Shown piece by piece: positions 32,861 through 40,417 of a stretch of 64,000 bases of DNA. The stretch comes from AC-32 sp963754265 (GTDB taxonomy: Bacteria; Actinomycetota; Thermoleophilia; Gaiellales; Gaiellaceae): positions 248,001 through 312,000 of the forward strand of contig CAVWFB010000016.1 of the NCBI GenBank assembly GCA_963754265.1. The letters are read 5' to 3'. The notes under the pieces are model-generated. The model was not told where the DNA came from. It did not search any database and was given only the letters and a program-made list of their open reading frames with translations. The translations under genes and the position numbers were made by a program. The number at the start of each line of letters is the position of its first letter. The stretch's first letter is position 1.

Positions 32861-34372
32861 CTACGCGCCGAGCTCAGCGAGCAGCGGCCCGGTGTCGAGC
32901 GGCTCGAAGCCGATGCGGCCTGCGATCTCCTCGCTCGAGGGCCTCGTGCCTTCGCTGAAGAGGGCACGCAGCCGGGTGCCCGTGTCCTCGTCGGCCCACC
33001 ATTCCTCGCCGACCTCGCTCTCGAGGTAGGCACGCAGCTGAGCCGCCCGGATCCAGGCGCGCAGGTAGTCGGCCGAGTAGAAGCCGGCGTCCATGTCGGC
33101 CAGGTAGCCCTCCTCGCGGTAGCGCATCCCGGTCGCCGTCGTAAGCCGCTCGGAGTAGCCCGACGAGGTGCCGCCGTCCTCGCCGAAGCGTCCCCAGAAC
33201 TCGAGCTCGAACTGGAGCTTCGCCACGTAACGCCGGAAGAGCAGGGCCTCCATGAAGACCGTGGCCTCGGCGTTCTCGGCGGCCTTGTCGTCCGGAAGGT
33301 CGAAGTAGCGCGCGTGCCAGCCGGGCTGCCGGGAGATCGCCTCGACGATGTACGAGTAGATCTCCGTCAGCGCGTGGTCGCGGGAGATGTTGCGGAAGGT
33401 GTACGGCAGCGTCGGATCGACGCCCGCGTAGTGCAATGCGTGCCCCGCCTCGTGCAGGAACGCCTGGTAGTCGTGGAGCCCGCCCTGCGCGCGCGTGATC
33501 AGGTAAACGATCCGCGGCGGGTCGGCGGGGATCACGCAGGCGCGCGGCGATTTCTGCGGCCGGTCGTCGAGGTCGAGCTTGATGTTGGGGTCCGCCTCGA
33601 GGTCGAAGCCGAGTCGTGTGAGCGTGTCCATGCAGATCGGGACCGCACGCTCCTTGGTGTAGATGCTCTCCAGCGGCGAGAGCCGGCGCAGGTACGCGAC
33701 GTGGGAGGACGAGGGGACGTCTTCCCGCTCGGGCCCGAGCAGCCGCTCGAACCACGTCTCGCGCAGCTCGTCGTAGATGCCCTCGGCCGCCGCGCTGGCA
33801 TCGGCCAGGGCGCGCTCGAGCTCGCGAAGCGAGATGCCCTTCTCCTCTTCGGTACGCGCGATCGGGTCGCTCGAGCCCGTCACCTCGGCCTCGAGCTCCT
33901 CGCCGGCGCGCAGAACCTCCAGCCGCTCGTCGTTGAAGGTCGCCGAGAGGTCCGTCGCGAGCAGCCCGAGCTCCTCACGGTCGGCGTACTCGGGGAGCAC
34001 CGCGAGCTGGGCCTGCGCCGTTCGCAGCGGCAGCTCCTCGCCCTTGAACTCGATTCGGGCGGCCAAGATCACGTTTTCGAGCGCGTCTTCGCGGGCAGCC
34101 AGCTCCGCCGAGATCAGCCCGGCCTCACAGGTCTTCCGGAGCCGGTAGAGCCGCTCGTGCTCCTCACCGCCCGACGACTCCTCTTCGGCCTGACGGAGCG
34201 CGTCGAGCTGCTGGCGCGTGAAGAGCTCCGCATAGCGGGCGACGATCTCGGCGCGCTCCGAGATCTCCTTCTCGCCCACGCGCACGGCCCGACCCTCTTC
34301 GGCTCGCTCGAACAGGTAGCGCTGAAGACGGGACTCGTAGTCGGCCGGGCGCAGGACGGCGGCAACGCTCAT
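32861..34372 (-). CDS. Zinc metallopeptidase, M3-like (HEAGH)
   Basis: A 503-residue cytoplasmic gluzincin. The zinc motif is LHEAGHALHYAG near residue 300, with a probable third ligand Glu in LTEIYSYIVEAI about 25 residues later, as in oligopeptidase/M3 enzymes. The N-terminal 250 residues are helical, consistent with the clam-shaped fold. It is shorter than typical M3 oligopeptidases (about 600-680). Function is probably peptide breakdown. The ATG follows TAGATT by 7 bases. Confidence 0.8.
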   Translation of the reverse strand: MSVAAVLRPADYESRLQRYLFERAEEGRAVRVGEKEISERAEIVARYAELFTRQQLDALRQAEEESSGGEEHERLYRLRKTCEAGLISAELAAREDALENVILAARIEFKGEELPLRTAQAQLAVLPEYADREELGLLATDLSATFNDERLEVLRAGEELEAEVTGSSDPIARTEEEKGISLRELERALADASAAAEGIYDELRETWFERLLGPEREDVPSSSHVAYLRRLSPLESIYTKERAVPICMDTLTRLGFDLEADPNIKLDLDDRPQKSPRACVIPADPPRIVYLITRAQGGLHDYQAFLHEAGHALHYAGVDPTLPYTFRNISRDHALTEIYSYIVEAISRQPGWHARYFDLPDDKAAENAEATVFMEALLFRRYVAKLQFELEFWGRFGEDGGTSSGYSERLTTATGMRYREEGYLADMDAGFYSADYLRAWIRAAQLRAYLESEVGEEWWADEDTGTRLRALFSEGTRPSSEEIAGRIGFEPLDTGPLLAELGA

Positions 34373-34379
34373 CGCCGTG

Positions 34380-34385
34380 AATCTA
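34380..34385 (-). promoter_or_regulatory. Putative leaderless -10 box of the M3-like peptidase gene
   Basis: TAGATT, 7 bases, then the ATG at 34372, located in the gap after the response regulator gene. Confidence 0.5.
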
Positions 34386-34393
34386 TCCGACGG

Positions 34394-34762
34394 TCAAGCG
34401 GCGGTGAGGCGGCGAACGACCTCGAGCAGCTCCTCGAGCCGGAACGGCTTGGCGACCACGCCGTCGGCCTCGGCGTTCGTCTCCTCGTCGAGGCGCGCCG
34501 AGCCGGTCACGAGCACGACCGGCGGCGCGCCGCCGCGCTCGCGCAGCCTCCGCATCAACTCGATGCCGCTGTCCGGCCCGACGTGCACGTCCAGCAGCAC
34601 CACGTCGACCGAGTCGGCAAGGAGAATCTGCTCGGCCTCGGCGACGTTCGGCGCCTCGAGGACGCGGTAGCCGTCGAGCTCGAGATTCACGCGGCAGACC
34701 AGCCGGAGCGACGGCTCGTCGTCGACCACCAGCACCGTGGGAAGCTGGGCGTCCTTCCCCAT
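34394..34762 (-). CDS. Single-domain response regulator
   Basis: A 122-residue receiver domain without an output domain. The acidic pair is in VDDEPS, the phosphoacceptor Asp in LLDVHVG, the Thr in VTGSA and the Lys in VAKPF, so phosphorylation chemistry should be intact. The frame is open upstream, but the conserved protein starts at the ATG at 34762. No histidine kinase is nearby, so it is an orphan that probably signals by protein contact, like CheY or Spo0F. Confidence 0.88.
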   Translation of the reverse strand: MGKDAQLPTVLVVDDEPSLRLVCRVNLELDGYRVLEAPNVAEAEQILLADSVDVVLLDVHVGPDSGIELMRRLRERGGAPPVVLVTGSARLDEETNAEADGVVAKPFRLEELLEVVRRLTAA

Positions 34763-34809
34763 CCGCGGCACGGACCATAGCGCCGTATCCGTTCGCGCGC
34801 TGGACGCGT

Positions 34810-34829
34810 TTACTACCTGAAAGTGGTAA
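34810..34829. promoter_or_regulatory. Near-palindrome upstream of the response regulator gene
   Basis: TTACTAC and GTGGTAA flank six bases, a 7-bp inverted repeat with one mismatch, in an AT-richer patch 50 bases before the response regulator. It could be an operator. The remainder of 34763-34890 shows nothing else clear. Confidence 0.3.
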
Positions 34830-34890
34830 TCACACCCCCCATGCTGCCTCAACCCACGCCCTTCTTTCGGCGTCGCGCCTGGTTGGCGTT

Positions 34891-36171
34891 TCAGCGGGCG
34901 CTCGACCCGCTCGCGCGGCCGCGGCCGCTTCCCGTCAGGCGAGCGAGGGATTCGTCCTTGCCAAGGAGCTCGAGGCTCTCGAACAGGCCCGGCGAGACCG
35001 GCGAGCCGGTGAGGGCGAGACGGATCGGCTGAAAAGCCTCGCGCGGCTTCAGGCCGAGCCCCTCGGCCACATCGCGTAGCGCCACCTCGATCTGTTCCGC
35101 CTCGAAGGGCTCCACCTCGGCCAGGCGCTCCACGGCGGCCGGGAGCATCTGCCCGTCGCCGAGCTTCTCCGGATCGGGCTCGACCCGAGCGAAGAGGAAG
35201 CCCGCGAACGCCGGGAACTCGCCGAGGGTGGCGATCTTCTCCTGGACGAGCGGCGCCGCCTTCCGGATCACGTCCTCGTCCCACTCGTAGCCCTGCTCGC
35301 GGAGGTAGCGCACGAGGGCGTCTGCATAGGCGTCAGGCGGCAAGGCGCGCAGGTACATCCCGTTCAGCCATTCGAGCTTCTTGTAGTCGAAGGTCGCGGC
35401 GCTCGTGCCCACCCGGTCGAGCGTGAAGCGCTCGACGAGCTCCGCGCGACTCATGATCTCCGTGTGGTCGTCGTAGCTCCAGCCGAGGAGCGCAAGGTAG
35501 TTGACGAGCGCGTCCGGCAGGTAGCCCTGCGCGCGGAAGTCTTCGACGGTGATCGCACCGTGGCGCTTCGAGAGCTTGCGGCCGTCGGCCCCGTTCAGGA
35601 GGGGAACGTGGGCATAGGCCGGAAGCTCGGCGCCGATCGCCTCCAGGATCCGCAGCTGCTTGGGCGTATTCGAGACGTGGTCCTGGCCGCGAATCACATG
35701 GGTGATCGCGTCCAGCGCGTCCTCGAGCGGCGAGACGAAGTTGTAGGTCGGCCGGCCGTCCGAGCGGACGAGCACGACGTCCTCGAGCTTCTCGTTCGGG
35801 TACTCGATCCGGCCGAGCACGACGTCCTCCCACGCGGTTACGCCCTCGTCGGGCATGCGGAAGCGGATCGCACCCTCGTCCTCGTAGGCCTTGCCCTCCG
35901 CGACGAGCTCTCGGGCGACCTCCTGCGCGCGTTCCATCCGGTCGAGCTGGAAGGTGACCTCGCCGTCCCAGCTAAGCCCGAGCCAGGACAACGTGCCCTG
36001 GATCTGGTCGGTCGCCTCTGCGACCTCGCGGCCGACGTCGGTGTTCTCGATCCGCAACAGGAACTCGCCGCCCTCGTGGCGCGCGAAGAGCCAGTTGAAC
36101 AGCGCCGTGCGGGCGCCGCCGATGTGCAGGTAGCCGGTGGGGCTGGGCGCGAAGCGGACACGGACGCTCAC
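34891..36171 (-). CDS. gltX: Glutamate-tRNA ligase
   Basis: A 426-residue class I synthetase. The HIGH-type motif is APSPTGYLHIGGART at the N-terminus and the KMSKS-type motif is GRKLSKRHG near residue 230. A C-terminal anticodon-binding region follows; overall it is 40-60 residues shorter than typical GltX. The frame is open to 36231, but the GTG at 36171 gives the family start and lies 6 bases after TACGCT. Whether it also charges tRNA-Gln is not determined. Confidence 0.94.
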   Translation of the reverse strand: MSVRVRFAPSPTGYLHIGGARTALFNWLFARHEGGEFLLRIENTDVGREVAEATDQIQGTLSWLGLSWDGEVTFQLDRMERAQEVARELVAEGKAYEDEGAIRFRMPDEGVTAWEDVVLGRIEYPNEKLEDVVLVRSDGRPTYNFVSPLEDALDAITHVIRGQDHVSNTPKQLRILEAIGAELPAYAHVPLLNGADGRKLSKRHGAITVEDFRAQGYLPDALVNYLALLGWSYDDHTEIMSRAELVERFTLDRVGTSAATFDYKKLEWLNGMYLRALPPDAYADALVRYLREQGYEWDEDVIRKAAPLVQEKIATLGEFPAFAGFLFARVEPDPEKLGDGQMLPAAVERLAEVEPFEAEQIEVALRDVAEGLGLKPREAFQPIRLALTGSPVSPGLFESLELLGKDESLARLTGSGRGRASGSSAR

Positions 36172-36176
36172 GCCGC

Positions 36177-36183
36177 TAGCGTA
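36177..36183. promoter_or_regulatory. Symmetric -10 element between gltX and the winged-helix gene
   Basis: TAGCGTA gives TAGCGT on the plus strand, 8 bases before an ATG, and TACGCT on the minus strand, 6 bases before the gltX GTG. Confidence 0.55.
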
Positions 36184-36190
36184 CTGGCGG

Positions 36191-37205
36191 ATGGAGCGCG
36201 TCCTCTCGCCGCGGGAGCTGAACCGCGCCACCCTCGCCAGGCAGCTGTTACTTCGACGGGCGCGGCTGCCCGTGCCCAGGGCCGTCGAGCGGCTCGCCGG
36301 GATGCAGGCTCAGTGGGCGCCGGCTCCCTACGTCGGCCTCTGGTCCCGGCTCGAAGGCTTCCGTCGCGAGACGCTGGAACGCGCGCTTCGGCGGGGCACG
36401 GTGCTTCGAGGGGTGCTGATGCGCGGGACCGTGCACCTGCTGTCCGCGCCGGATTACGCGCTCTTCGGCGCCGCGCTCGACGTGGCGCCGCCGGCCTGGG
36501 TTACGCCCGCCTCGCAGGAGACCGCCGCCCGCGTGATCGGACCGCTGCGCGGCTTCGCCGCCGAGCCCCGGACGCGCGCCGAGATCGAGGAGTGGCTCGA
36601 GCGCGAGCACGGGATCGGCATCAAGGGCCCAAACGGGGTCTGGTACGCCCTCCGGCTCCAGGGACGCATCGTCCATTCCGCCGAGAGCAGCTCCTGGAAG
36701 GGCCCCGGGCGCCCGTCGTTCGTTGCGGTTGACTGCCCGGAGATCGATCCCGAGCAGAGCTCGCGCCGAGCTGGTGCGCCGCTACCTGGCGGCGTTCGGC
36801 CCGGCCACGCGCGGTGAGATCGGCAAGTGGTCCGGCATGCGCGTTCGCGACTTCGCCCGGTCGCTGGAGGGACTGCGAACCTTCGGCGACGAACAAGGGC
36901 GTGAGCTCTACGACATCGCTCGGGGCTCGATCCCGCCGGGAGACACCGTGGCGCCGGTGCGCTTTCTGCCCAAGTGGGACAACACGCTGCTCGACCGCAC
37001 CAGGCTCCTGCCGGAGGAGTACCGCGGCGCGGTCGTGCGTTCGAACGCGGACGTCGAGCAGACGTTCCTCGTCGACGGCCTCGTCGCCGGGACGTGGCGG
37101 TTCAAGGACGAGCGCCTGACGACGTCGCCGTTCGCGCCGCTTCCGCGCGAGGCCCGGCGCGAGCTCCAGGAGGAGGCCGCGCGCCTGGCCACCTGGCTTC
37201 GCTAG
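36191..37205 (+). pseudogene. Winged-helix DNA-binding protein, interrupted by a +1 frameshift
   Basis: The gene encodes a protein of the winged-helix HTH_42 family, distantly related to YcaQ/AlkZ DNA glycosylases. Frame one carries RELNRATLARQLLLRR, GMQAQWAPAPYVGLW and LMRGTVHLLSAPDY and continues to about 36750; frame two, one base on, carries RAELVRRYLAAFGPATRGEI to the end at 37205. Removing one C from the CCC at 36749-36751 joins them as EIDPSRARAELVRRYL, about 337 residues. The first frame otherwise ends at 36817. The start is an ATG 8 bases after TAGCGT, divergent from gltX. Confidence 0.82.
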
Positions 37206-37208
37206 CGT
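37203..37208 (+). promoter_or_regulatory. Putative leaderless -10 box of nfo overlapping the upstream stop codon
   Basis: TAGCGT, 7 bases, then the GTG start of nfo. Its first three bases are the TAG stop of the winged-helix gene. Confidence 0.5.
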
Positions 37209-37215
37209 CAGGCGC

Positions 37216-38124
37216 GTGGAGCTCGGCGCACACGTCTCTTCCTCCGGCGGCATCCATACCGCCATCGATCGGATCGAGGCGATGGGCGGCGAGTCCGTCC
37301 AGATCTTCACGCAGAGCCCGCGCACCTGGCGGCCGACGAACCACGATCCGGCCAACTTCGAGCGGTTCAAGGAGCGCCGAGCCGAGGCCGGGATCGGCGG
37401 CGTCGTCTGCCACGCGCTCTACCTGATCAACCTGGCGAACCCCGACGACGATCTCTACTCGAAGTCGGTTGCAGCGCTCGAGAACACGGTCGACGTGGCC
37501 TGCGCGATCGAAGCGGACGCGGTCGTCTTCCATGTCGGCTCCCATCTGGGCTCAGGCTTCGACGCCGGCCTCGAGCGGGTCGTCCCCGCGCTTGCGTCAG
37601 CGCTCGAGCACTGCTCCGACACGACCTGGCTCTGCATGGAGAACTCGGCCGGCACCGGCGACACGATCGGCCGCTCGCTCGAGGAGCTCGCGGCGCTCTA
37701 CGACGCGCTTGACGGTCACCCGCGGCTCGGCGTCTGCCTCGATTCGTGCCACCTGTTCGTCTCCGGCTACGACGTCACGGATCCGGCCGAGATGGATCGC
37801 GTCGTGAGCGAGGTCGATCGCCTGATCGGGCTCGACCGGTTGCGCTGTCTTCACGTGAACGACTCCAAGACGCCGCTCGGCTCGAACCGCGACCGTCACG
37901 ACAACATCGGCGACGGCCTTCTCGGAGAGAAGCTCGGCGTCTTTCTCGCCCATCCGAAGCTGCAGGGCCTGCCGGCGCTGCTCGAGGTTCCCGGGGCGGG
38001 CCACGGCCCCGACGAGGAACAGGTGCGGAAGCTGAAGGAGCTCTACGCCAGGGCTACGAAGCGATCTGGGCGAAGATCCGGAACGAAGGCTCGCCGACCG
38101 GCAACTCGTGGAACTCGGGATTGA
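37216..38124 (+). CDS. nfo: Endonuclease IV (AP endonuclease)
   Basis: A 302-residue zinc-dependent TIM-barrel nuclease that cuts DNA at abasic sites. It begins ELGAHVSSSGGI and has the family metal-binding segments FHVGSHLG, MENSAGTG, GVCLDSCHLF, HVNDSKTPLGSNRDRHDNI and LLEVPG. The last 25 residues are Arg/Lys-rich, extend past the usual end, and are encoded on DNA that also encodes the C-terminus of the convergent Cys-rich protein. It lies next to another likely DNA repair or DNA-binding gene. Confidence 0.95.
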   Translation: MELGAHVSSSGGIHTAIDRIEAMGGESVQIFTQSPRTWRPTNHDPANFERFKERRAEAGIGGVVCHALYLINLANPDDDLYSKSVAALENTVDVACAIEADAVVFHVGSHLGSGFDAGLERVVPALASALEHCSDTTWLCMENSAGTGDTIGRSLEELAALYDALDGHPRLGVCLDSCHLFVSGYDVTDPAEMDRVVSEVDRLIGLDRLRCLHVNDSKTPLGSNRDRHDNIGDGLLGEKLGVFLAHPKLQGLPALLEVPGAGHGPDEEQVRKLKELYARATKRSGRRSGTKARRPATRGTRD

Positions 38125-38470
38125 CGCAGCCGAGCTCACCCGCCCGCGCCTCGTAACAGGCCTCGACCGCCACCTTGCACATCGGCAGCGCCGGCCCCGT
38201 CGCCCTGACGGCTCCGAAACCGCCGCGGCGGGACTCGGCCTCTTCCAGGAGGTCGACGTCGATCTCGACGTCGAAGACCTTCATCAGGCAGCCCATATAG
38301 GTGTGCCCGAATTCTTCGTGCGAATAGGAGAACGGACAGCCGCGCTCGAGGCACGCGCCCGGGAAGACGACCTTGTCGCAGTGGACGTCGCAGCGGCGGC
38401 ATTCGACCTCGTCTTGGGGTCGGAGCGGTAGCTCGCTCGGCGGGGCCACCGCCTGCTCGCCTATCTGCAT
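38054..38470 (-). CDS. Cys-rich protein of unknown function
   Basis: A 138-residue protein. Residues about 24-50 contain a compact Cys cluster, ECRRCDVHCDK followed by GACLERGCPF, with a His in YSHEEFGHTY and a later Cys in MGCLMKVF, suited to bind zinc or an iron-sulfur cluster. Two more Cys lie in PMCKVAVEACYE near the end. I do not recognise the family. The ATG at 38470 follows CACAAT by 6 bases with a TTGCGG 18 bases further up. Its 3' end overlaps the 3' end of nfo by 71 bases on the other strand. Confidence 0.72.
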   Translation of the reverse strand: MQIGEQAVAPPSELPLRPQDEVECRRCDVHCDKVVFPGACLERGCPFSYSHEEFGHTYMGCLMKVFDVEIDVDLLEEAESRRGGFGAVRATGPALPMCKVAVEACYEARAGELGCVNPEFHELPVGEPSFRIFAQIAS

Positions 38471-38531
38471 GAGTGAATTGTGGGTGCAAATACCCGTGCT
38501 CCGCAAGACTTGACAAGCAGCGGCTTGGCGG

Positions 38532-39248
38532 CTAAGCGAGATGCCGCGCGACATTCAGGACGTCCGCCTGCGTGAAGGCCTGGTGATCCGGCTCCCGGCC
38601 GTCCGCGTGCTCGTCGGCCCGGAACCAGAGCGCCTGAACGGTCGTCATTCCGAGCTCGCCGGCGCCGCGGATGTCCTCGTAGAGCCGGTCGCCGACGAAG
38701 AGGGCGTGCTCCGGCTCGACCTCGAGTGCCTCGAGCGCCCGCTCGAAGATCGCCGGATGCGGCTTCCTCGTCCCCACCTCGGAAGAGAACACGCTGAAGT
38801 CGAGTCGCTGCGCGAGCCCCATCTGCTCGAGGTCGCGGTGAAGGAGCCAGCCGGGGTCGAAGGCGTTCGAGACGAGCCCGAGCTTGAGGCCGCGCGCGCG
38901 AAGCGACTCGAGCAGTGCGTGCGTGTGCGTTCCGAGCACTCGGGCGGGGTCCCAGGCGGAGTGCTCGGCCTCGAGGTAGCGCCGCAGCTCGTCGTCGTCG
39001 ATCGTGACCTCGAAGTCGGCGAGCAGCCGCCGGACGAGCCCCGGATACTCGATCTCTTCCACCGTTCCCGGAACCCAGAAGAACGGCTCGTAGTGCTCGC
39101 GGAAGTGCTCGGTGAGCGCGTCGTCGTCCGGCAGATCGTCGCGGCCGATGGCGGCGAGCCCGGCTCGGTGACCGGCGCTGACCAGCTCGGGCGAGTACGC
39201 GAACTGCATCAGCGTGTCGCCCCAGTCGAAGAGAACGGCCTCGAGCAC
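38532..39248 (-). CDS. HAD-superfamily hydrolase
   Basis: A 238-residue phosphatase of the HAD group. Motif I is FDWGDTL, motif II is LVSNAF, the Lys of motif III is in TRKPHPAIF and the acidic motif IV is FVGDRLYEDI. A helical cap of about 75 residues sits between motifs I and II, as in the phosphoglycolate phosphatase/YjjG type. The substrate is unknown. It starts with GTG and is divergent from the exchanger gene, sharing a symmetric -10 element. Confidence 0.88.
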   Translation of the reverse strand: MLEAVLFDWGDTLMQFAYSPELVSAGHRAGLAAIGRDDLPDDDALTEHFREHYEPFFWVPGTVEEIEYPGLVRRLLADFEVTIDDDELRRYLEAEHSAWDPARVLGTHTHALLESLRARGLKLGLVSNAFDPGWLLHRDLEQMGLAQRLDFSVFSSEVGTRKPHPAIFERALEALEVEPEHALFVGDRLYEDIRGAGELGMTTVQALWFRADEHADGREPDHQAFTQADVLNVARHLA

Positions 39249-39255
39249 GGCTCGC

Positions 39256-39262
39256 TAGGGTA
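39256..39262. promoter_or_regulatory. Symmetric -10 element between HAD hydrolase and cax genes
   Basis: TAGGGTA gives TAGGGT on the plus strand, 6 bases before the cax GTG, and TACCCT on the minus strand, 8 bases before the HAD GTG. Confidence 0.55.
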
Positions 39263-39267
39263 GCGCC

Positions 39268-40323
39268 GTGGGCCGCAAGCTCCTCTGGGCGTCGCTTGTG
39301 CTGGCCCCGATCACGATTCTCCTGCGGTACGTCGTCCATGCAGACGACAACGTCCTGTTCGTCTCCGCGGCAGCCGCGCTCGTGCCGCTCGCGTGGCTGA
39401 TCGGCGAGGCGACCGAGCACGCGGGCGAGCACACGGGCCCCGGAATCGGGGGCTTCCTGAACGCCAGCTTCGGCAACGCGCCGGAGTTGATCATCGCGCT
39501 GTTCGCCGTCAACGCGTCCCTCCCGGACGTCGTGCGAGGGTCGCTCGCCGGGAGCATCGTCTCGAACATCCTGCTCGTGCTCGGAGTCGCGTTGATCTTC
39601 GGTGGGAACGGCGGCGACGGACAGCCGCTCGACCGCTTCTCGATGATGCTGCAGCTCGGGCTCGTGCTGGTGGCCGTGCTGCTTTTCCTCGTGCCTTCGG
39701 TCCCGGGCTGGCACGGTGACGTCGAGCGGCACTCGCTTGCCGTCCTCTCGATTCCTGTCTCGATCGTGCTTCTCTTCCTGTACGCGGGGACGACGGCCTT
39801 CGGCCTTCGCCGGCACAAACGCCTGCATCAGGAGAGCGGCGACACCCCGGGCGAGGGCTGGTCGCTCGCGGTGGCACTCACAGTGCTCGCCGCGGCGACG
39901 GTGGTGACGGCGTTGATCAGCGAGACGCTCGTTCATTCGCTCGCTTCGTTCGCGGAGTCGGCGGGGCTGTCGGAGTTCTTCATCGCGACGGTGATCGTCG
40001 CGATCGTCGGGAACGCGGCCGAGCACGGCGGCGCCGTCGTTATCGCAAGCAGAGGCAAGCTGCCGCTCGCAACGGAGATCGCAGTGTCTTCGAGCGCGCA
40101 GGTGGCGCTGCTGGTGACTCCGGCGGTCGCGCTCTTGTCGTGGGTCGTGAAGCCCGCACTGCCGCTGACCTTCAGGCCGATCGAGCTCGCCGCTATGGGC
40201 GGCTCGGCCCTACTCGTCGCGATGTTGCTCTCCGACGGCCGAGGGCGTAGCTGGGAGGGATTCCTCCTCGTTGCCGTCTACGTGGGAGTGGCGGCGGGCT
40301 TCTACGTCGCCGGCGACCGCTGA
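39268..40323 (+). CDS. cax: Calcium/proton antiporter (CaCA family)
   Basis: A 351-residue integral membrane exchanger with about ten or eleven helices. The two alpha-repeat motifs that form the ion path are present: GNAPELIIALFAV and GNAAEHGGAVVIA, each with the conserved Glu, and an acidic loop lies between the halves. The pattern fits ChaA/VCX-type H+/Ca2+ exchangers. The GTG start lies 6 bases after TAGGGT. It would export Ca2+ using the proton gradient. Confidence 0.92.
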   Translation: MGRKLLWASLVLAPITILLRYVVHADDNVLFVSAAAALVPLAWLIGEATEHAGEHTGPGIGGFLNASFGNAPELIIALFAVNASLPDVVRGSLAGSIVSNILLVLGVALIFGGNGGDGQPLDRFSMMLQLGLVLVAVLLFLVPSVPGWHGDVERHSLAVLSIPVSIVLLFLYAGTTAFGLRRHKRLHQESGDTPGEGWSLAVALTVLAAATVVTALISETLVHSLASFAESAGLSEFFIATVIVAIVGNAAEHGGAVVIASRGKLPLATEIAVSSSAQVALLVTPAVALLSWVVKPALPLTFRPIELAAMGGSALLVAMLLSDGRGRSWEGFLLVAVYVGVAAGFYVAGDR

Positions 40324-40331
40324 GCAGAGGT

Positions 40332-40417
40332 CACGCTCTCGGCACAGCTCGTCACAGACACGTGCGCCCGCGCTGGATACGCTCGCCTCGGGGAGGAGGC
40401 CGGGCGAACCGTACTCA
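40332..40417. repeat. Dispersed intergenic repeat, copy A
   Basis: Shares CACGCTCTCGGCACAG, then CACAGACACG, and the continuous block from CTCGCCTCGGGG to GAACCGTACT with copy B at 58511-58586. It fills the gap between the convergent cax and hydrolase genes and ends in the hydrolase stop codon. TACGCT at 40379-40384 resembles a -10 box. Confidence 0.75.
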
